Origin: Paramoeba atlantica
Taxonomy: Eukaryota > Discosea
Length of the DNA stretch: 64,000 nt
Assembly (NCBI GenBank): GCA_977017575.1
Contig: CDRNVI010000157.1
Location: 1 to 64,000, forward strand
Direction: 5' to 3'
The notes under the pieces were generated by a model, which worked only from the letters and a program-made list of their open reading frames with translations, was not told where the DNA came from and made no database searches. Both the position numbers and the translations under genes were made by a program. Positions 47,421-58,185 of this stretch are shown here, one piece after another; positions within the stretch are counted from its first letter, which is position 1, and each line of letters opens with the position of its first letter.

Positions 47421-48215
47421 TTGGACCTAGTGGGAAGCACGTGGTTGTGCACAAAGCACTGCAGAAGAAGGTACAGCTCTATGGGGCCCTTGTTGCCGGG
47501 TAGAAGCCAACGAAGCGCGAAGCAGACCCTGATTTACATTGTGTTGTACGCCCGGGGTGGCCGCTACGCATCATCAGTAGAGGAGACAGAGCTGAGCGAG
47601 CGAACCGTTATTAAATTGCGCTAATGGTTGGACTCCATTATGGCTACAGCTCATGTGCGTCGACGAATTAGACTGCGCGCGCGAGTAAACTCTACGCAAT
47701 GCGACGAGACTTTTTTTTCTGTCCGAAAGAGGGGCGGATGTCATACCGCAAGGCGGGTTCGCCAAGCCGAGAGCCAAACAGTGCAGACAATAGCGGTTAC
47801 GACTAGAGATAATAAATTGACTGAGATCCTCATGGAACCTGCGGAGAATCGTACGGCCGATACCCTCATCCCGAATATCACGGAATTGGCTTCAGGAAGT
47901 CGTACCAAAATATGGACAGATGGAGCTCGACATAACTTTTCCTTTCGAGGTAAATACAAGTGGGAGAACGTGAACACAAACGACAGTGGGTTACAGCTCA
48001 AGGAGTTCGCACGAACACTGTAGAATGCGCTAATTCCATGGTTAACAAGCGTTTAAAGCGTGAAGGCAACGTTCTAGGTCACAAATCTGGAAACAGGGGG
48101 GACAGAATCCAAGCATTCACAGAGATTTGTACAAGAAGCTTGAAGCGAAATGGGGGCGATATATTGCTCCAATTATTGCAAAATATGGAGTATTGTATTT
48201 GCGTCCATTTGTAAG
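47421..48215 (+). pseudogene. Merlin (IS1016/ISXO2-type) transposase, broken
   Basis: A DDE transposase of the Merlin superfamily. In order: CTKHCRRRYSS and AKQTLIYIVLYARGGRY; then RVNSTQCDETFFSVRKRGG (first Asp) and SQTVQTIAVTTRDNKLTEIL; ASGSRTKIWTDGARHNFSF (second Asp) and YKWENVNTNDSGLQLKEF; then RTNTVECANSMVNKRLKREG, which carries the final Glu. There is one in-frame stop (47622) and one frameshift near 48000, so it is inactive. Protein similarity between pieces is continuous, and the decay seems modest. Element ends were not identified. Confidence 0.8.
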
Positions 48216-48581
48216 AAGTTGTAAGCAAGTTGAAAGGCTCAAAGTTGATGAAGTATGAAAAAATTTTAGAAAAAAAGAAAAAGTGCGGAATTTGGTTCAG
48301 TTTAACCAAGAAATCTTAGGTCGTGTGATAATATATAAGAAAAGAAAGGCACCACAAAGCCCCCTTTACCCACGCCGCCCACCGTCCTGCTCCCCTGAGG
48401 CCGCTCTCAGCATCTGAGCGTTGCCGCGTTGGATGGCGACGCCAGTGGCCGTAATCTCAAGCGGGTAGAGGACCATCCCTCTCTCGTTTGCCATCTCCCC
48501 GTATCAGAAATGAATCGAACTCTATTTCTTAATATATTTTTTCAAAATCAAAGAATTTTTTCCTTTACTCTATTTATACCT

Positions 48582-49140
48582 ATGGATTATTTTGTGAACG
48601 TGGATGGATGTCTTTCGAAGAAGTTTCTTATAGAAAAGCGCAAACGGTTGATTTCTACGTTGAAAGCAGATGGTGAGAAAATACAAACTTTATTTAGCAA
48701 TTTATGGGAAGATTATCTCCGTTCAACACGGACTGTCATGTTTAATGCAGGAGAAAGTATGATAGAGGGGATACAATGATACATGGCCAATGCTTTATCG
48801 AACAAAGAGAAGCGTTTTGCTCATTGCAGTACAGCGTATATGCCACTGCATTGTTTGCTAAGGGGGCTGAAGGAGTTCCTGTCTTCTGGGATAAGCACAA
48901 CAGTCGACTTATGTGGTTTTGCGATGCCAATGGGGCCATTCAATGGCATAAACCCACAAAACAATTTCAAATTTTGAGTCCTGATAGCGCAGAGTTAGGT
49001 AACGAAGAAGAATCGGACTCCAGCGAAGAGGGGTCGACCCTGTCGTTAAAAAAACAGTTATCAGTTTCAATTAAACCGGTTTCAATCAAAACAGTTTCAA
49101 TTAACCGGTACCTTCGCAAAATAATTTGTATAAATTATAA
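48582..49140 (+). pseudogene. Unrecognised gene related to 61102, two overlapping frames
   Basis: Part one (48582-48778) reads MDYFVNVDGCLSKKFLIEKR and KRLISTLKADGEKIQ; the ORF at 61102 has MNYFMGVDGRPSQRFLSEKR and KWLISVVDNNGRKI, clearly the same N-terminus. Part two (from 48776, another frame) reads QYSVYATALFAKGAEGVPVF, WDKHNSRLMWFCDANGAIQW and an acidic run ELGNEEESDSSEEG. It ends in a short repeat (VSIKPVSIKTVSI). Either one frameshift or two genes. Family unknown. A miniature element is inserted just downstream. Confidence 0.4.
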
Positions 49141-49143
49141 ATA

Positions 49144-49462
49144 CTGTGACCCCCCCCTTTATACTTCGCCCATTTTGAGCAGTAACGAAGTATAAAGGGG
49201 GGTCTGAAATTTTGTCCCCGCTGCAAAAAAAATAGCGCGCCGCTTCGCGGCGCAGCTCATCCAGTTTTCCTGTCTTTCCTTTTATATCACCTTCCATTTC
49301 TAGAAGGGAAGGCTTAGAATGTTCTTGTTTTTTTTTAAACTTTTAAAAAAACTACAAAAAATTAAAAAAAAATCGTCCCCCCTTCGGGGGGGCGCACAAA
49401 AAACGAAGTACAAAGTATAAAGGGGGGGTCTGACCAGCGAAGTATAAAGGGGGGGGTCACAG
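49144..49462. mobile_element. C-run miniature element, TTTATACTTC type, 319 bp
   Basis: CTGTGACCCCCCCCTTTATA at left and inverted TATAAAGGGGGGGGTCACAG at right, with TA on both sides (49142-49143 and 49463-49464). Each end has a second, inner copy of the end word. The core has GCGCGCCGCTTCGCGGCGC, a strong hairpin. It is a likely non-autonomous partner of the pogo-like element at 13811. Confidence 0.85.
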
Positions 49463-49539
49463 TATAAATATAAATGCAAAAGTTTTATAATTTATATTTA
49501 TAAAAATTAATTAGCGGGGGTGTAATTGGGCGAAGGGGG

Positions 49540-50333
49540 ACAGACGGAGTGCAACTTTAGTTGCGTCAATTTCATTGGACGGTAATCTTCTTGTTCCATT
49601 TATTATATGGAATAGAAAAGAGTCACACCACGGGGCCAAGGTGCAAACTTGTACTCAAGGGGTTCAGTACCAGACAGAAAACCACTACGTTTCAACCAAT
49701 GCTCTTTTGGAATATATTGATCGTGTTGTTCAGCCTTACTACATTAAAGTCACTGAAGAGCTGAAAATTAGCGGGAAACCCTTAATTCTTCTCTTAGATT
49801 GCTGCAGTGTACATGTTTCTCGCACGACCAACGAACAGATAATTTCTCAGTGTTGCTCAGGGGGGAAGTATTTTTGGTTGCGATTGGTTTATGTTCCAGC
49901 GGGGTGCACTTCGCTTTATCAACCTTGTGATGTTGGGTTTTTTAATCGACTGAAACCAAAGATCGTGAAGCATCGCACGATGTTAATACTGCAGTATTCC
50001 AGACAGCAACGCCAAAAAAGAGAACGCATAGGCACTTCTAAGGCCTTGGGCGCTAAAATTGCGAAAGGGCAACTATTAGAATGTGTCGAGAAGGCATACA
50101 AGGATATGGATGATCCGCTTTCCAAAAACGCAACCACATCTGCACGGGCTAAATGCGGAATCACGACCGAAACTCTTAAAGATTTAACAAATTCTTTCGA
50201 AGCCCAGACTCGTCGACGTGATATATTTTCCTATGTGGTGGAAGATGCAGATCAGTCAGAGCATGAGGATGCTCTGACTATGCCTGAAGAACTTGACTCA
50301 CAGCTTCAGATAGGTATTGGTATTCGTTTATAG
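49540..50333 (+). pseudogene. pogo-like DDE_1 transposase, C-terminal two thirds
   Basis: A continuous frame of about 250 codons without an ATG at its head: SLDGNLLVPFIIWNRKESHH, HYVSTNALLEYIDRVVQPYY, LILLLDCCSVHVSRTTNEQI (second Asp), YVPAGCTSLYQPCDVGFFNR (third Asp), then a basic stretch RQQRQKRERIG and an acidic tail. The HTH and first Asp are missing. The open state of the rest suggests recent truncation or a missing upstream exon. Confidence 0.75.
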
Positions 50334-50424
50334 TACATTACCTCTATGTGATTTCTTTTGGTCTAAAAAAAACTGTTAGAAAAAAAACGTTTGCAAACTT
50401 TTTTGCATACATACTGTACGTACT

Positions 50425-51056
50425 ATGACCTCGGAGAGTCAATTAAATCAAGTAAACAGCATTGCGGACAAGGAAATGGATGCGAAACGCAAACGATACG
50501 ACTGGGGTTAGCTCAACATGTTAGCTGTCACGCGTTAGCTGAACGTGTTAGCTAAGAGTTGTTAGCTCAACTCTACGCGTAAGGAGCCTGATAAACGCTC
50601 AATCACCATTGAATCACCATTGAACCACCTTCCTTCGTCGGTGACCAAAGAAGACATAACAAAATATTACTCTCTGTATGGGACTATTGATTTTTTAACA
50701 ATCGCATCGAAGAAAAGCGCGCATCCAGCGTTTACTGTAAGGAAATAAAGAACAGAAACTAGAATTTCGCATGAAGTGTGTGAGAATACGTTTTGAAGTG
50801 CAAGTTAGCTTTGAATTTTTCCCAGTATAGTTTACAGATAATACCTGAGCCCACGGCCACAAAGGTTGTCTTCCGATCTCTTAGGAACAGAGAAATAGGT
50901 CCTCACCTATTTGGAGAACCATATTTATAGCGCTCTGCCGATTAAAATCACCAATGTCCCGCCAGATATGGTGCTTCACTTATTGTCTCTTATACCGGAG
51001 GGAACATGCACCCTTAAAACGCATAAACCTCGGACCCTTGTATACATGCAAAAGGT
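50425..51056 (+). pseudogene. RRM-like gene remnant with a possible intron
   Basis: An ATG at 50425 opens MTSESQLNQVNSIADKEMDA. After about 85 bp of GTTAGCT-type repeats, a frame reads RSITIESPLNHLPSSVTKED and ITKYYSLYGTIDFLTI, which looks like strand 1, helix 1 and strand 2 of an RNA-recognition motif. GTAAGG at 50737 is a candidate donor and TTTACAG at 50836 a candidate acceptor; the next block TATKVVFRSLRNREI would supply strand 3 and helix 2. The frame then shifts by one near 50898 into ALPIKITNVPPDMVLHLLSL. Probably a host RNA-binding gene, decayed or mis-joined. Confidence 0.3.
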
Positions 51057-51659
51057 ATTATAATGTAATGCATATTTTAGCCTGATGACGCATCATGTAA
51101 AATATTTACGTGGATAATAAAATACTTCTGCCCTTCTTTCACCATGTTTCAAACACCTAGAATTTCTAGGTAGGTTAATACGTTTCTTAGAAGAAAAAGA
51201 AACGTATGACTTCGGAAGACCGCAAACTGATCGGAGTTCTCCACAATCAATAAAATTTTCCCAAGCATTGTTGTGTTGCTGTTGTCTTGTTGCAGTTATC
51301 CAAGCCAACATGGAATTGCCTCAAAGTTGAAAGCAAATGCCTAAAACAATCGTGCATTGCGGGCCAGGAGGGTCGCTCCCAAACCATTGTTTCAGACAGA
51401 GGTCGTTTTCAAATCGATTCCCACTCTCTATATTTTAAACTATTCAATGTAGCTCTATAATGTTTTTCTTTTGTTCATAGCAACGTATTGGGCTATTTGG
51501 AATGTGTTTTTCACCGTTTCAGCATTCGTACGGTAGCGCTGCTACCATGGTAGCAATAATGTGTCCCTCCGCCGGTTTACTCCACATTGCTCAATACATA
51601 TTTTTACTTGCACTTATTACTAAGGAAAATAACATAGCAACGCTACACGTTTGCGAACG

Positions 51660-51810
51660 TTACATGTCTATGTATATCGGTATCCTCAATCAGGAGTCCC
51701 AAACGCAGTTTTTGAGAAAGAACATGGCTTTCCACCACTCCGCATAGCTTGAAATTCTTGGACAAATTAAGGTCTTCTAGTGTATTTGGGAGGCTTCTTA
51801 GAGTTAGAGT
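51660..51810 (-). pseudogene. LRR gene remnant (C-terminal end only)
   Basis: Reads LRSLPNTLEDLNLSKNFKLC and ESHVLSQKLRLGLLIEDTDI, matching LKSLPGTLEDLDLSSNAKLC and its tail in LRR-9. Only the last repeat and tail remain, on the minus strand like its relatives. It shows that the LRR array once extended into this transposon-rich stretch. Confidence 0.75.
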
Positions 51811-52051
51811 AGTTTGAAAAATTTACTACAATGTATCAATATTTCAAATTCGTCAAATAATTCAAATAACATAGTAAAGAATCGTAATTATAATGTTGAA
51901 CAAAACTTTTAAATCGAGGTGGTGCGTCAGGGAAAAGAGAAGGTGGTTTTAACGCAGAGCGCCAGGGTGTTATGGCGTTAGTTCATAGGGATTTGCTGGC
52001 GTTGCAGAACGGTATGTTTCATATTTCGTAAAATTGTGTCTTTGATATAAC

Positions 52052-54381
52052 ATACCCTGGACGGTAATAGGTGGTAATTACCACATGCGTGGTAATAGGT
52101 GGTAATTACCACTTTTCTATTACCCAATTACCATGACAGAACGTGGGCTGAAATTTACATTCAGGAAAAAACCATATGTTTACAGAAACGGTATCTTTAG
52201 CTTTAGAGATCGCTTGCCTCTTTTCTCCATAATGCCCCCTTATGCTGTACTTTGACAAGTCTTGTAACAAGCAACACCTACAGGTATTGTATGGAATGCG
52301 ATGCAGTGACAAATAGCAAGTACTAATTTAAAAATTTACATGTATGAGTTTACAAAAGAAAAACAATAAGAAAATTATAGACTGACGGAAAAAAAACTAG
52401 GTAAACCTACATGTATTTATTATTTATGTATTTATTATGTATGTATGTATTATTATGTATGTATTTATTATGTGGTTATTGAATGTATTGAATACAACTT
52501 TGCTAAATATAATGTGTACGCTTCGACAAATTATTATCACGATCATAACATGACACGCCATCATGCTCGTCTGAAAAATCGAATTTCAAATATAAATAAA
52601 CTATGAATCGAACAAACAAAAAAGGGATAACTATCAGGGATATTTTAATTCATATGCTCAGCTCTGATTCGCTCGTATCTGTATCACTAGGCGAACCATC
52701 TAAATCTGGTACTGTTTCGACCCTGCTGGGACCAACATAATCCAATTTATTTAAATTACCGCGAATAAACATCTGCGTGGCGATTACATCGCTGTCCAGA
52801 GAAGCCTGACGTGGGTTGTATTTCCATCCCATTATGGAAAGAAGAGAATCGCACGCGGTGACTATGGGTGGGACCCACAAATAGTGCTGAGCGGCACAAA
52901 AAATTGAAGGAAACTGGACGGTGCCAACGTCTTCCCACCACTTCTACACCGAGGTATGCAACAAAGGTTTCCAGTGAAAAATTTTGCAACATACATGTGT
53001 ATATACGAACTCCACTCTTCCTCTGTAATGTGAAAAAGAGGTTGACCGCTTTGAAAAAGGTCGTTAGCAACTTCGACAGTGATAATTGGCCGTTCTTCCA
53101 CGCGGATACGTCGACTTGACAATATATGTTTCGGAGAAAAACTCATTACACCTTTCCAATAATACATGTAGGCTTTGTTTTCAAGTCGTTGTTTGTGCTT
53201 CTTCAGTGATTCCAATAGCGTTGTATTGCCATCCGTATTCTCTCCTTCTGCTATTAATCCCTGTATTATGGGGTAGGGAATTAAGGCCATTGGTTCATCT
53301 GGCATGTCAGACAATTGTTTTAGTGAATTATGAACAATATTCAAAATGTGTTAATATTTCATGCGCTTGGTTCATGAGCTCTTGAGTATCATGATCCCTT
53401 ATAATTTCGGCACATTTCTTGACTGATTCAGATGCACATCCCGAGTTGACTTCATCGGCAACAAAACGTACGATCGTTGGTAAATTTTCTTCGATGTACT
53501 TCAAACTTTCAAAATGTCCAATGCACCATCTTGTAGCCCCTCCCAATTTAGGGGCTGGAATTTTGTTCATACGTTTGGCGTGCTCAAGTGCTTCCAGAAC
53601 TAGCGGACCCTTTTCGACTAATTCAAGATGCTTTTCGTGGAGAGAGTCAGTTCCACGCAACGTCAAAAGCAGCGATCCCACGGGCTGCAAAGAAAGCGAA
53701 GAAAGTTTCTCTAGGGAACGGCAACAAAAAGGATGCAGATCCCTGACGATGATCCATTTCCTTAAAGCACAATTTCGAAGAAGTACTGTTAGTATTCTTG
53801 AAATCACACAAGACATAATAAAAATAACAGGATAAATCTCCGAATTTAAGCGGGTCCTCAACGTTCCCAGACTGAACTTTCTTCGTATTGTTTGAAATAT
53901 CAGTGACCTGTCTCAGTGTGGTCAAGCTTAATTGGCTTGGTCCATCAGCCACCCGCCGATTAACAGCATCGCGCTGTTCGTTGCTAATACGACGCGCTGC
54001 TCGCTTCCGAGACCTTGGAGTATTATCTGCCTCTTCTATGGTCATATCAGGATAGTAACTTGATTAATGAACAGTCTAAAGTAACTAACAGTTATGACTT
54101 TGATTAAAAGTATACGAGCGTGGGAAAAAGTATGGGGAATAGTAAGAAGTTGGATAAAAGGTACGAACGCCCTTACGTAGGTCCCAGAGGCACAATAACA
54201 TCGTATTTTGCGCCACAAGAAAGCAGAAACTCTGTATTAGTAGCGAAAAAAGCCCCCTGTATCACTTAGAACACAATTAGATAGGATAACGTAGGACTTT
54301 TTAGAAGTCACTCTGTAGACTAAAATATGTGGTAATAGGAGGTAATAGGAGGTAATTACCTCCTATTACCGTCCAGGGTAT
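52052..54381 (-). mobile_element. hAT element, 2330 bp, with 8-bp target duplication
   Basis: Ends ATACCCTGGACGGTAATAGG and inverted ATTACCGTCCAGGGTAT. Flanks GATATAAC (52044-52051) and GATATAAT (54382-54389) match at 7 of 8 positions, fitting a hAT duplication. Subterminal GGTGGTAATTACCAC words repeat at the left end, with GAGGTAATTACCTC at the right. It contains a decayed transposase. Confidence 0.85.
52650..54045 (-). pseudogene. hAT transposase, broken into several frames
   Basis: From MTIEEADNTPRSRKRAARRI (basic N-terminus), then HEKHLELVEKGPLVLEALEH, GGATRWCIGHFESLKYIEEN (the TRW block of hAT enzymes), LKKHKQRLENKAYMYYWKGV, and a C-terminal dimerisation-like region with HYLWVPPIVTACDSLLSIMG and IATQMFIRGNLNKL. 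At least three frame changes occur. A BED-type zinc finger is not obvious. The family call rests on TRW, the dimerisation block and the ends. Confidence 0.72.
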
Positions 54382-54779
54382 GATATAATGAACACACACT
54401 GTTTTTCTTGAAAAGAAGTGACGGAACGGAGACGTGAACGTGTCTTCCAACACTTCGGATATGTGCTCCAATGGGCTTGGCAGAGTGAATTTGGCGGGAC
54501 GCATTACGTTGCGCCAACAGACACTTCTCTGCATATACTTCTGCCTATACTTCTGCGCGTACTTCTCTGCGCATACATGGATGGTTCCGTCAGCTCTTTG
54601 CACAACATAGCATTCGCAAATACTCTTATGTCTTCTTTGGAGATGAAACTGCAGTACTTGTGGATGGCGAAATACGTGTTAGTACGCTTGCGCAATTTGG
54701 AACGAAAACTACGAAAATTGCTGAAAACAACGGGCAAGAAACCGTAACTATTCTCTTGGCAGGATTACTTATAGGATTA

Positions 54780-56768
54780 CACCCCCGCCAAAAAGTATTG
54801 TCCACAAAAATGGCCGACACAAAAAGTATTGTATTTATTAGTATCGACCATTTTTTTGAGTTTTGACCAGAATTTTAGTTTTTTTCTCGAATTTTCCAGA
54901 AATTTACATAATGAGTTCTGATATACGCGGCCACTTGATCGTGGAGAGCGTCGTTTCAGAGCTTATCCAAGACGCAACTTCATCTCGAGGGCAGCTGAGT
55001 GATGATCACCGCGAATGGTTGTTCGCGCAGACCCGTGGAAACTTCAACCGCGACAACGTGAAGGTTACGTTCGAGAAAAAATTCAAGCGCAACGTTTCTG
55101 CCTCAACAATAAGTTTCTACAAAGGCTTGGACTCATTAAATAAAGTTGGAAATCGAGGTCGTGTCCCTATGCTTTCTCCATCTGAAAATGAACTTTTACT
55201 CAGTGCTTTTCTAAAGCTTCGAGAAACTGGAACTGCCGTACGTGCATCTTTAGTGGCGGGCGCCGCGCGTGGCATCAAAGAAAAGAGCACCCCAGGCTCT
55301 ACTACAATCGACGGTGGAAGGCTGAAATTTTCTGTCTCGTGGGCTAAGGAATGGATGCAGCAGAATGGAATACGTATTCTTCATGCTACTACTGATCGAA
55401 CGGTCACCCCAAAGCAGGTAGTGGACTCATCGGTTGGTTTTTTTTCTGACCTAGAAAAGTACAAAGGGCAAGTTTCTAAACCGTTTACATACAATGCTGA
55501 TGAATTTTTTGTCTGTCTCTCTCTTTCGGACAACGGTAGTTCTCAGAAATGGACTTGGGAAAGAATTCAAAAAGGAGAAAACCGAACTGTTGCGGTACGT
55601 TCTGATCGTGAGGGGTTCACTTGCACTGTTCTAACTAATGCTTCCGGTGATGTAAAGCTCATGCAATTCATCCACAAGGGCACTCAAAAGAAATTTGTTA
55701 ACGTAGGAGACGACCCTCGAGTGCTCCAATGTTCTCGTAAGGAGACGCACTTTCAAAGCCAGGAAACGTGGAAAGAATTTATGGACAAATTCATAGGTAT
55801 TTTGCAGGATGACCGAGAGTCGTCTAATCAATACAATGCCAAGGCTCTTTTAATCATTGATGAAGCTTCCCAGCACTCAAAAACAACGGAATGGCTCACT
55901 GAAAAAAATTGTGGTGTTCTCTTTATCCCTCCAAAAATGACGCACGTTTACCAACCTGCAGACCAATTTGTCATTTCCGGACTAAAGCAAAGAGCAAAGG
56001 CTCTGTACAATGACTATGTGTCTCGTCTGTTCGCCCGTAATTCTATTGATACTGCTGTCAAAAAGGCGACCGCCGTGTCGAAGCGTGTTTGTCGTGAAAA
56101 CAAGGTACTTTTTATTATCCAGGCAATGAATGAACTCCGTGCGCGTCAAGTAACTGCATCTTGGGATGTGACGGAAATTCCTCGTGTCCTCTTTGGAGAA
56201 ATTTGTACTCGCACGACGCGATTGGGTTCCTTCAAATCTCTGCTAGAGTCCTCTGATGCAAGCGAAATTGTTGTTACCGTATCTGAAAGCGAAGAAGAAA
56301 ACAATTCCCCAAACCTCAATGAAGGAACCTCAGTCGAAAAGAAACGCGGAAGGCCGCGGAAGCTTTCTGCGCAGGAAATTGAGGCACGCAGGGAAGCCAT
56401 CGAAAAATCAGAAGCCCGCCGTAAAGAGACACTTGGAATGTCGCGGAAGGCTAAGGCAAGATTTGAACAGGCTCGGAATATGGTTCCTCTCTCTCACTAC
56501 TTTAGCGTTGAGCAGTCAAAATCATTAAATTACTAATTCCATGGTGCTATTTTCATTGTGCTAATTTGTGCTATTTCTATGGTGCTAATTTCCATTCGAC
56601 CTGTTTTTGTGCTTCACTATACGTTTACAAGGATCCCATATGATAAAGTCCAACTTTTTGGAAGCCAGTAGCAACTCGTGGAAATCGACAAAAAGTATTG
56701 TATTTATTAGTATCGACCAAATATTCGTGGTCGATACTAATAAATTACAATACTTTTTGGCGGGGGTG
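54780..56768 (+). mobile_element. pogo-like transposon, complete, 1989 bp
   Basis: Ends CACCCCCGCCAAAAAGTATT and inverted AATACTTTTTGGCGGGGGTG, with TA on both sides (54778-54779 and 56769-56770). Each end holds a second AAAAAGTATTG word followed by ATTAGTATCGACCA. One long open transposase gene. It lies inside the transposase of the old element at 51880-57230, between the words LLAG and IYVYSK. Confidence 0.93.
54911..56536 (+). CDS. pogo-like DDE_1 transposase, 541 aa
   Basis: Cut-and-paste transposase. The ATG at 54911 (MSSDIRGHLIVESVV) is the first in frame. The N-terminal region RDNVKVTFEKKFKRNVSAST suits an HTH; CENP-B-like DNA binding is probable up to about residue 160. The DDE_1 core has FTYNADEFFVCLSL (first Asp), KALLIIDEASQHSKTTEW (second Asp) and THVYQPADQFVISGLKQRAK (third Asp), with 33 residues between the last two by my count. 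The C-terminus is charged, with an AT-hook-like KKRGRPRKLSAQ. No internal stop. It looks functional. Confidence 0.93.
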   Translation: MSSDIRGHLIVESVVSELIQDATSSRGQLSDDHREWLFAQTRGNFNRDNVKVTFEKKFKRNVSASTISFYKGLDSLNKVGNRGRVPMLSPSENELLLSAFLKLRETGTAVRASLVAGAARGIKEKSTPGSTTIDGGRLKFSVSWAKEWMQQNGIRILHATTDRTVTPKQVVDSSVGFFSDLEKYKGQVSKPFTYNADEFFVCLSLSDNGSSQKWTWERIQKGENRTVAVRSDREGFTCTVLTNASGDVKLMQFIHKGTQKKFVNVGDDPRVLQCSRKETHFQSQETWKEFMDKFIGILQDDRESSNQYNAKALLIIDEASQHSKTTEWLTEKNCGVLFIPPKMTHVYQPADQFVISGLKQRAKALYNDYVSRLFARNSIDTAVKKATAVSKRVCRENKVLFIIQAMNELRARQVTASWDVTEIPRVLFGEICTRTTRLGSFKSLLESSDASEIVVTVSESEEENNSPNLNEGTSVEKKRGRPRKLSAQEIEARREAIEKSEARRKETLGMSRKAKARFEQARNMVPLSHYFSVEQSKSLNY

Positions 56769-57230
56769 TATTTATGTTTATTCCAAATACGTGCCACTAC
56801 CACCCGCGATTGTCTTCGAATGTCAAGTTGTGCTCCAATTGTCAAGTCAATTGTGTCCAATCGTCAAGTTGTGCTTCCACTGGATTATCGAATGCAGTTA
56901 TAGTCTTTGTATCGTCGTTATTAGGATGGGTCAAAAAGGACATTTTTTCTGAAACACATTCTGTCAAATTCTACAACGGTAGATGGGAATTTTTAAGGAC
57001 TCCTGATTACCTACCGCTATCGTAGTCGATGATTTTACAGCTCATCAGTGATTTACCGACGAATTGAGATATGCACGGCGTTCCAGGTGGGTGCACTTAT
57101 TTGATTCAACTGCATGATCTGTGCATTAGTCTACACTTCAAAGATGTTAAAAGCATCTTCTCAGTGCGTGGTGCTCTAATGCTCAGATACACCACCCCCT
57201 CCCCTTATTTACTATTTAGTACTTTGCCCC

Positions 57231-58185
57231 CCCTATTTAGAGTTTAATTTCAAATCTTCGTAAAGATTGGCGCCGCGAAGCGGTGCCTATTTTTCTTTTA
57301 CTGTAATATTGAGTACCGGGGGATAACGATTGTGGGTTTCACGTCGTAAACAAGTTGTATTGTCAACTGTTTTGCGGTAAGCGGAAGCATCAGTACTCGT
57401 AAACAACTTCTTGAGGGCTGGGAACCTTGTCTACGAGCAGAAAGAATCTCCAATGAAAAGATGTAAGAGCTACTAGACATGTTGGTAACCATAAATACAA
57501 TTTTATTGATTCGTACTTGTTTTCGTGTACTTGGGCTCTTGTGCGTGCATTCAGTTGACTTTATTTTTCCCTTGTAAATATTATTCCTCTTCAATCATTT
57601 TTCCCCTTCTTTTTTTCAATTTTTACCAGTTTTTCACGTATTTTTCATTCATATTCCGCTCCCCTACTTTAAGTCCCATACTTTAAGTTTTAATTAGTGT
57701 TTAATTTTGCTCAATTCTACTAAACACCTGTAGTTATTTATACTTGTAGTTATTTTGCCCCATTTCAAATGGTATGACCGCAACCCCATATTGTCTCTTA
57801 AATGCCCATCCCGTAATAACACCAGGGACTCTAACAGCGTCAGATACCCACTTTTTTTTGCTTATGATGCCCCTAGTTGTCTGTCACCTTTTTTCTTCAC
57901 CTTTTGCCAAAAAGGTCTTGAAACGATGCTTGTACTTTTTCAGTTTGAAAGTGAGCGGTCCTCGGCAGAATGGAATCTTCACAGGCGATAATGATGTCGT
58001 TTTTGTAACTTTTGCTTTTTCTAGTTTTTGGTAACAGAACCCCCTAGGTGAGGGTGTCCTCTTCGTACCCACACATTCTCCTACCCGTACATTCTCCTTT
58101 CATCTTGCCACTAGGGGTGACAGATTATCAGAAGATAGGAGGTAGTCTAGTTTTTATATTGGTGTCGGTCTTTAAAAAGACTACA
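57231..58185. other. Gap with scattered C-run element ends
   Basis: CCCCCTATTTAGAG (57230), GGCGCCGCGAAGCGGTGCC (57272), CCCCTACTTTAAG (57661), CCCCTAGTTGTCTGTCACC (57870) and CACTAGGGGTGACAG (58108) resemble ends or cores of the small elements but cannot be paired with certainty. A 98-codon minus-strand frame (57298-57594) has no support. Confidence 0.45.

Larger units (their letters stand above)
51880..57230 (+). mobile_element. Old pogo-like element, split by two later transposons
   Basis: Pieces in order: NRGGASGKREGGFN (about 51908), interrupted by the hAT element; RKYSYVFFGDETAVLVDGEI and NNGQETVTILLAG (54600-54770), interrupted by the pogo-like element at 54780; then IYVYSKYVPLPPAIVFE (56770) and PGGCTYLIQLHDLCISLHFK (about 57085). 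They align in order with the transposase at 14155 and with the C-terminal blocks at 1987 and 40800. The outer ends are not certain; CCCCTTATTTACTATTTAG at about 57200 may be the right one. Confidence 0.7.

Noticed and set aside
50899-50930. A 32-bp intron (GT...TATAG) in the RRM-like gene
   Set aside because: It would be exceptionally short and does not restore the frame of the following IKITNVPPDM block. A simple frameshift explains the data as well.
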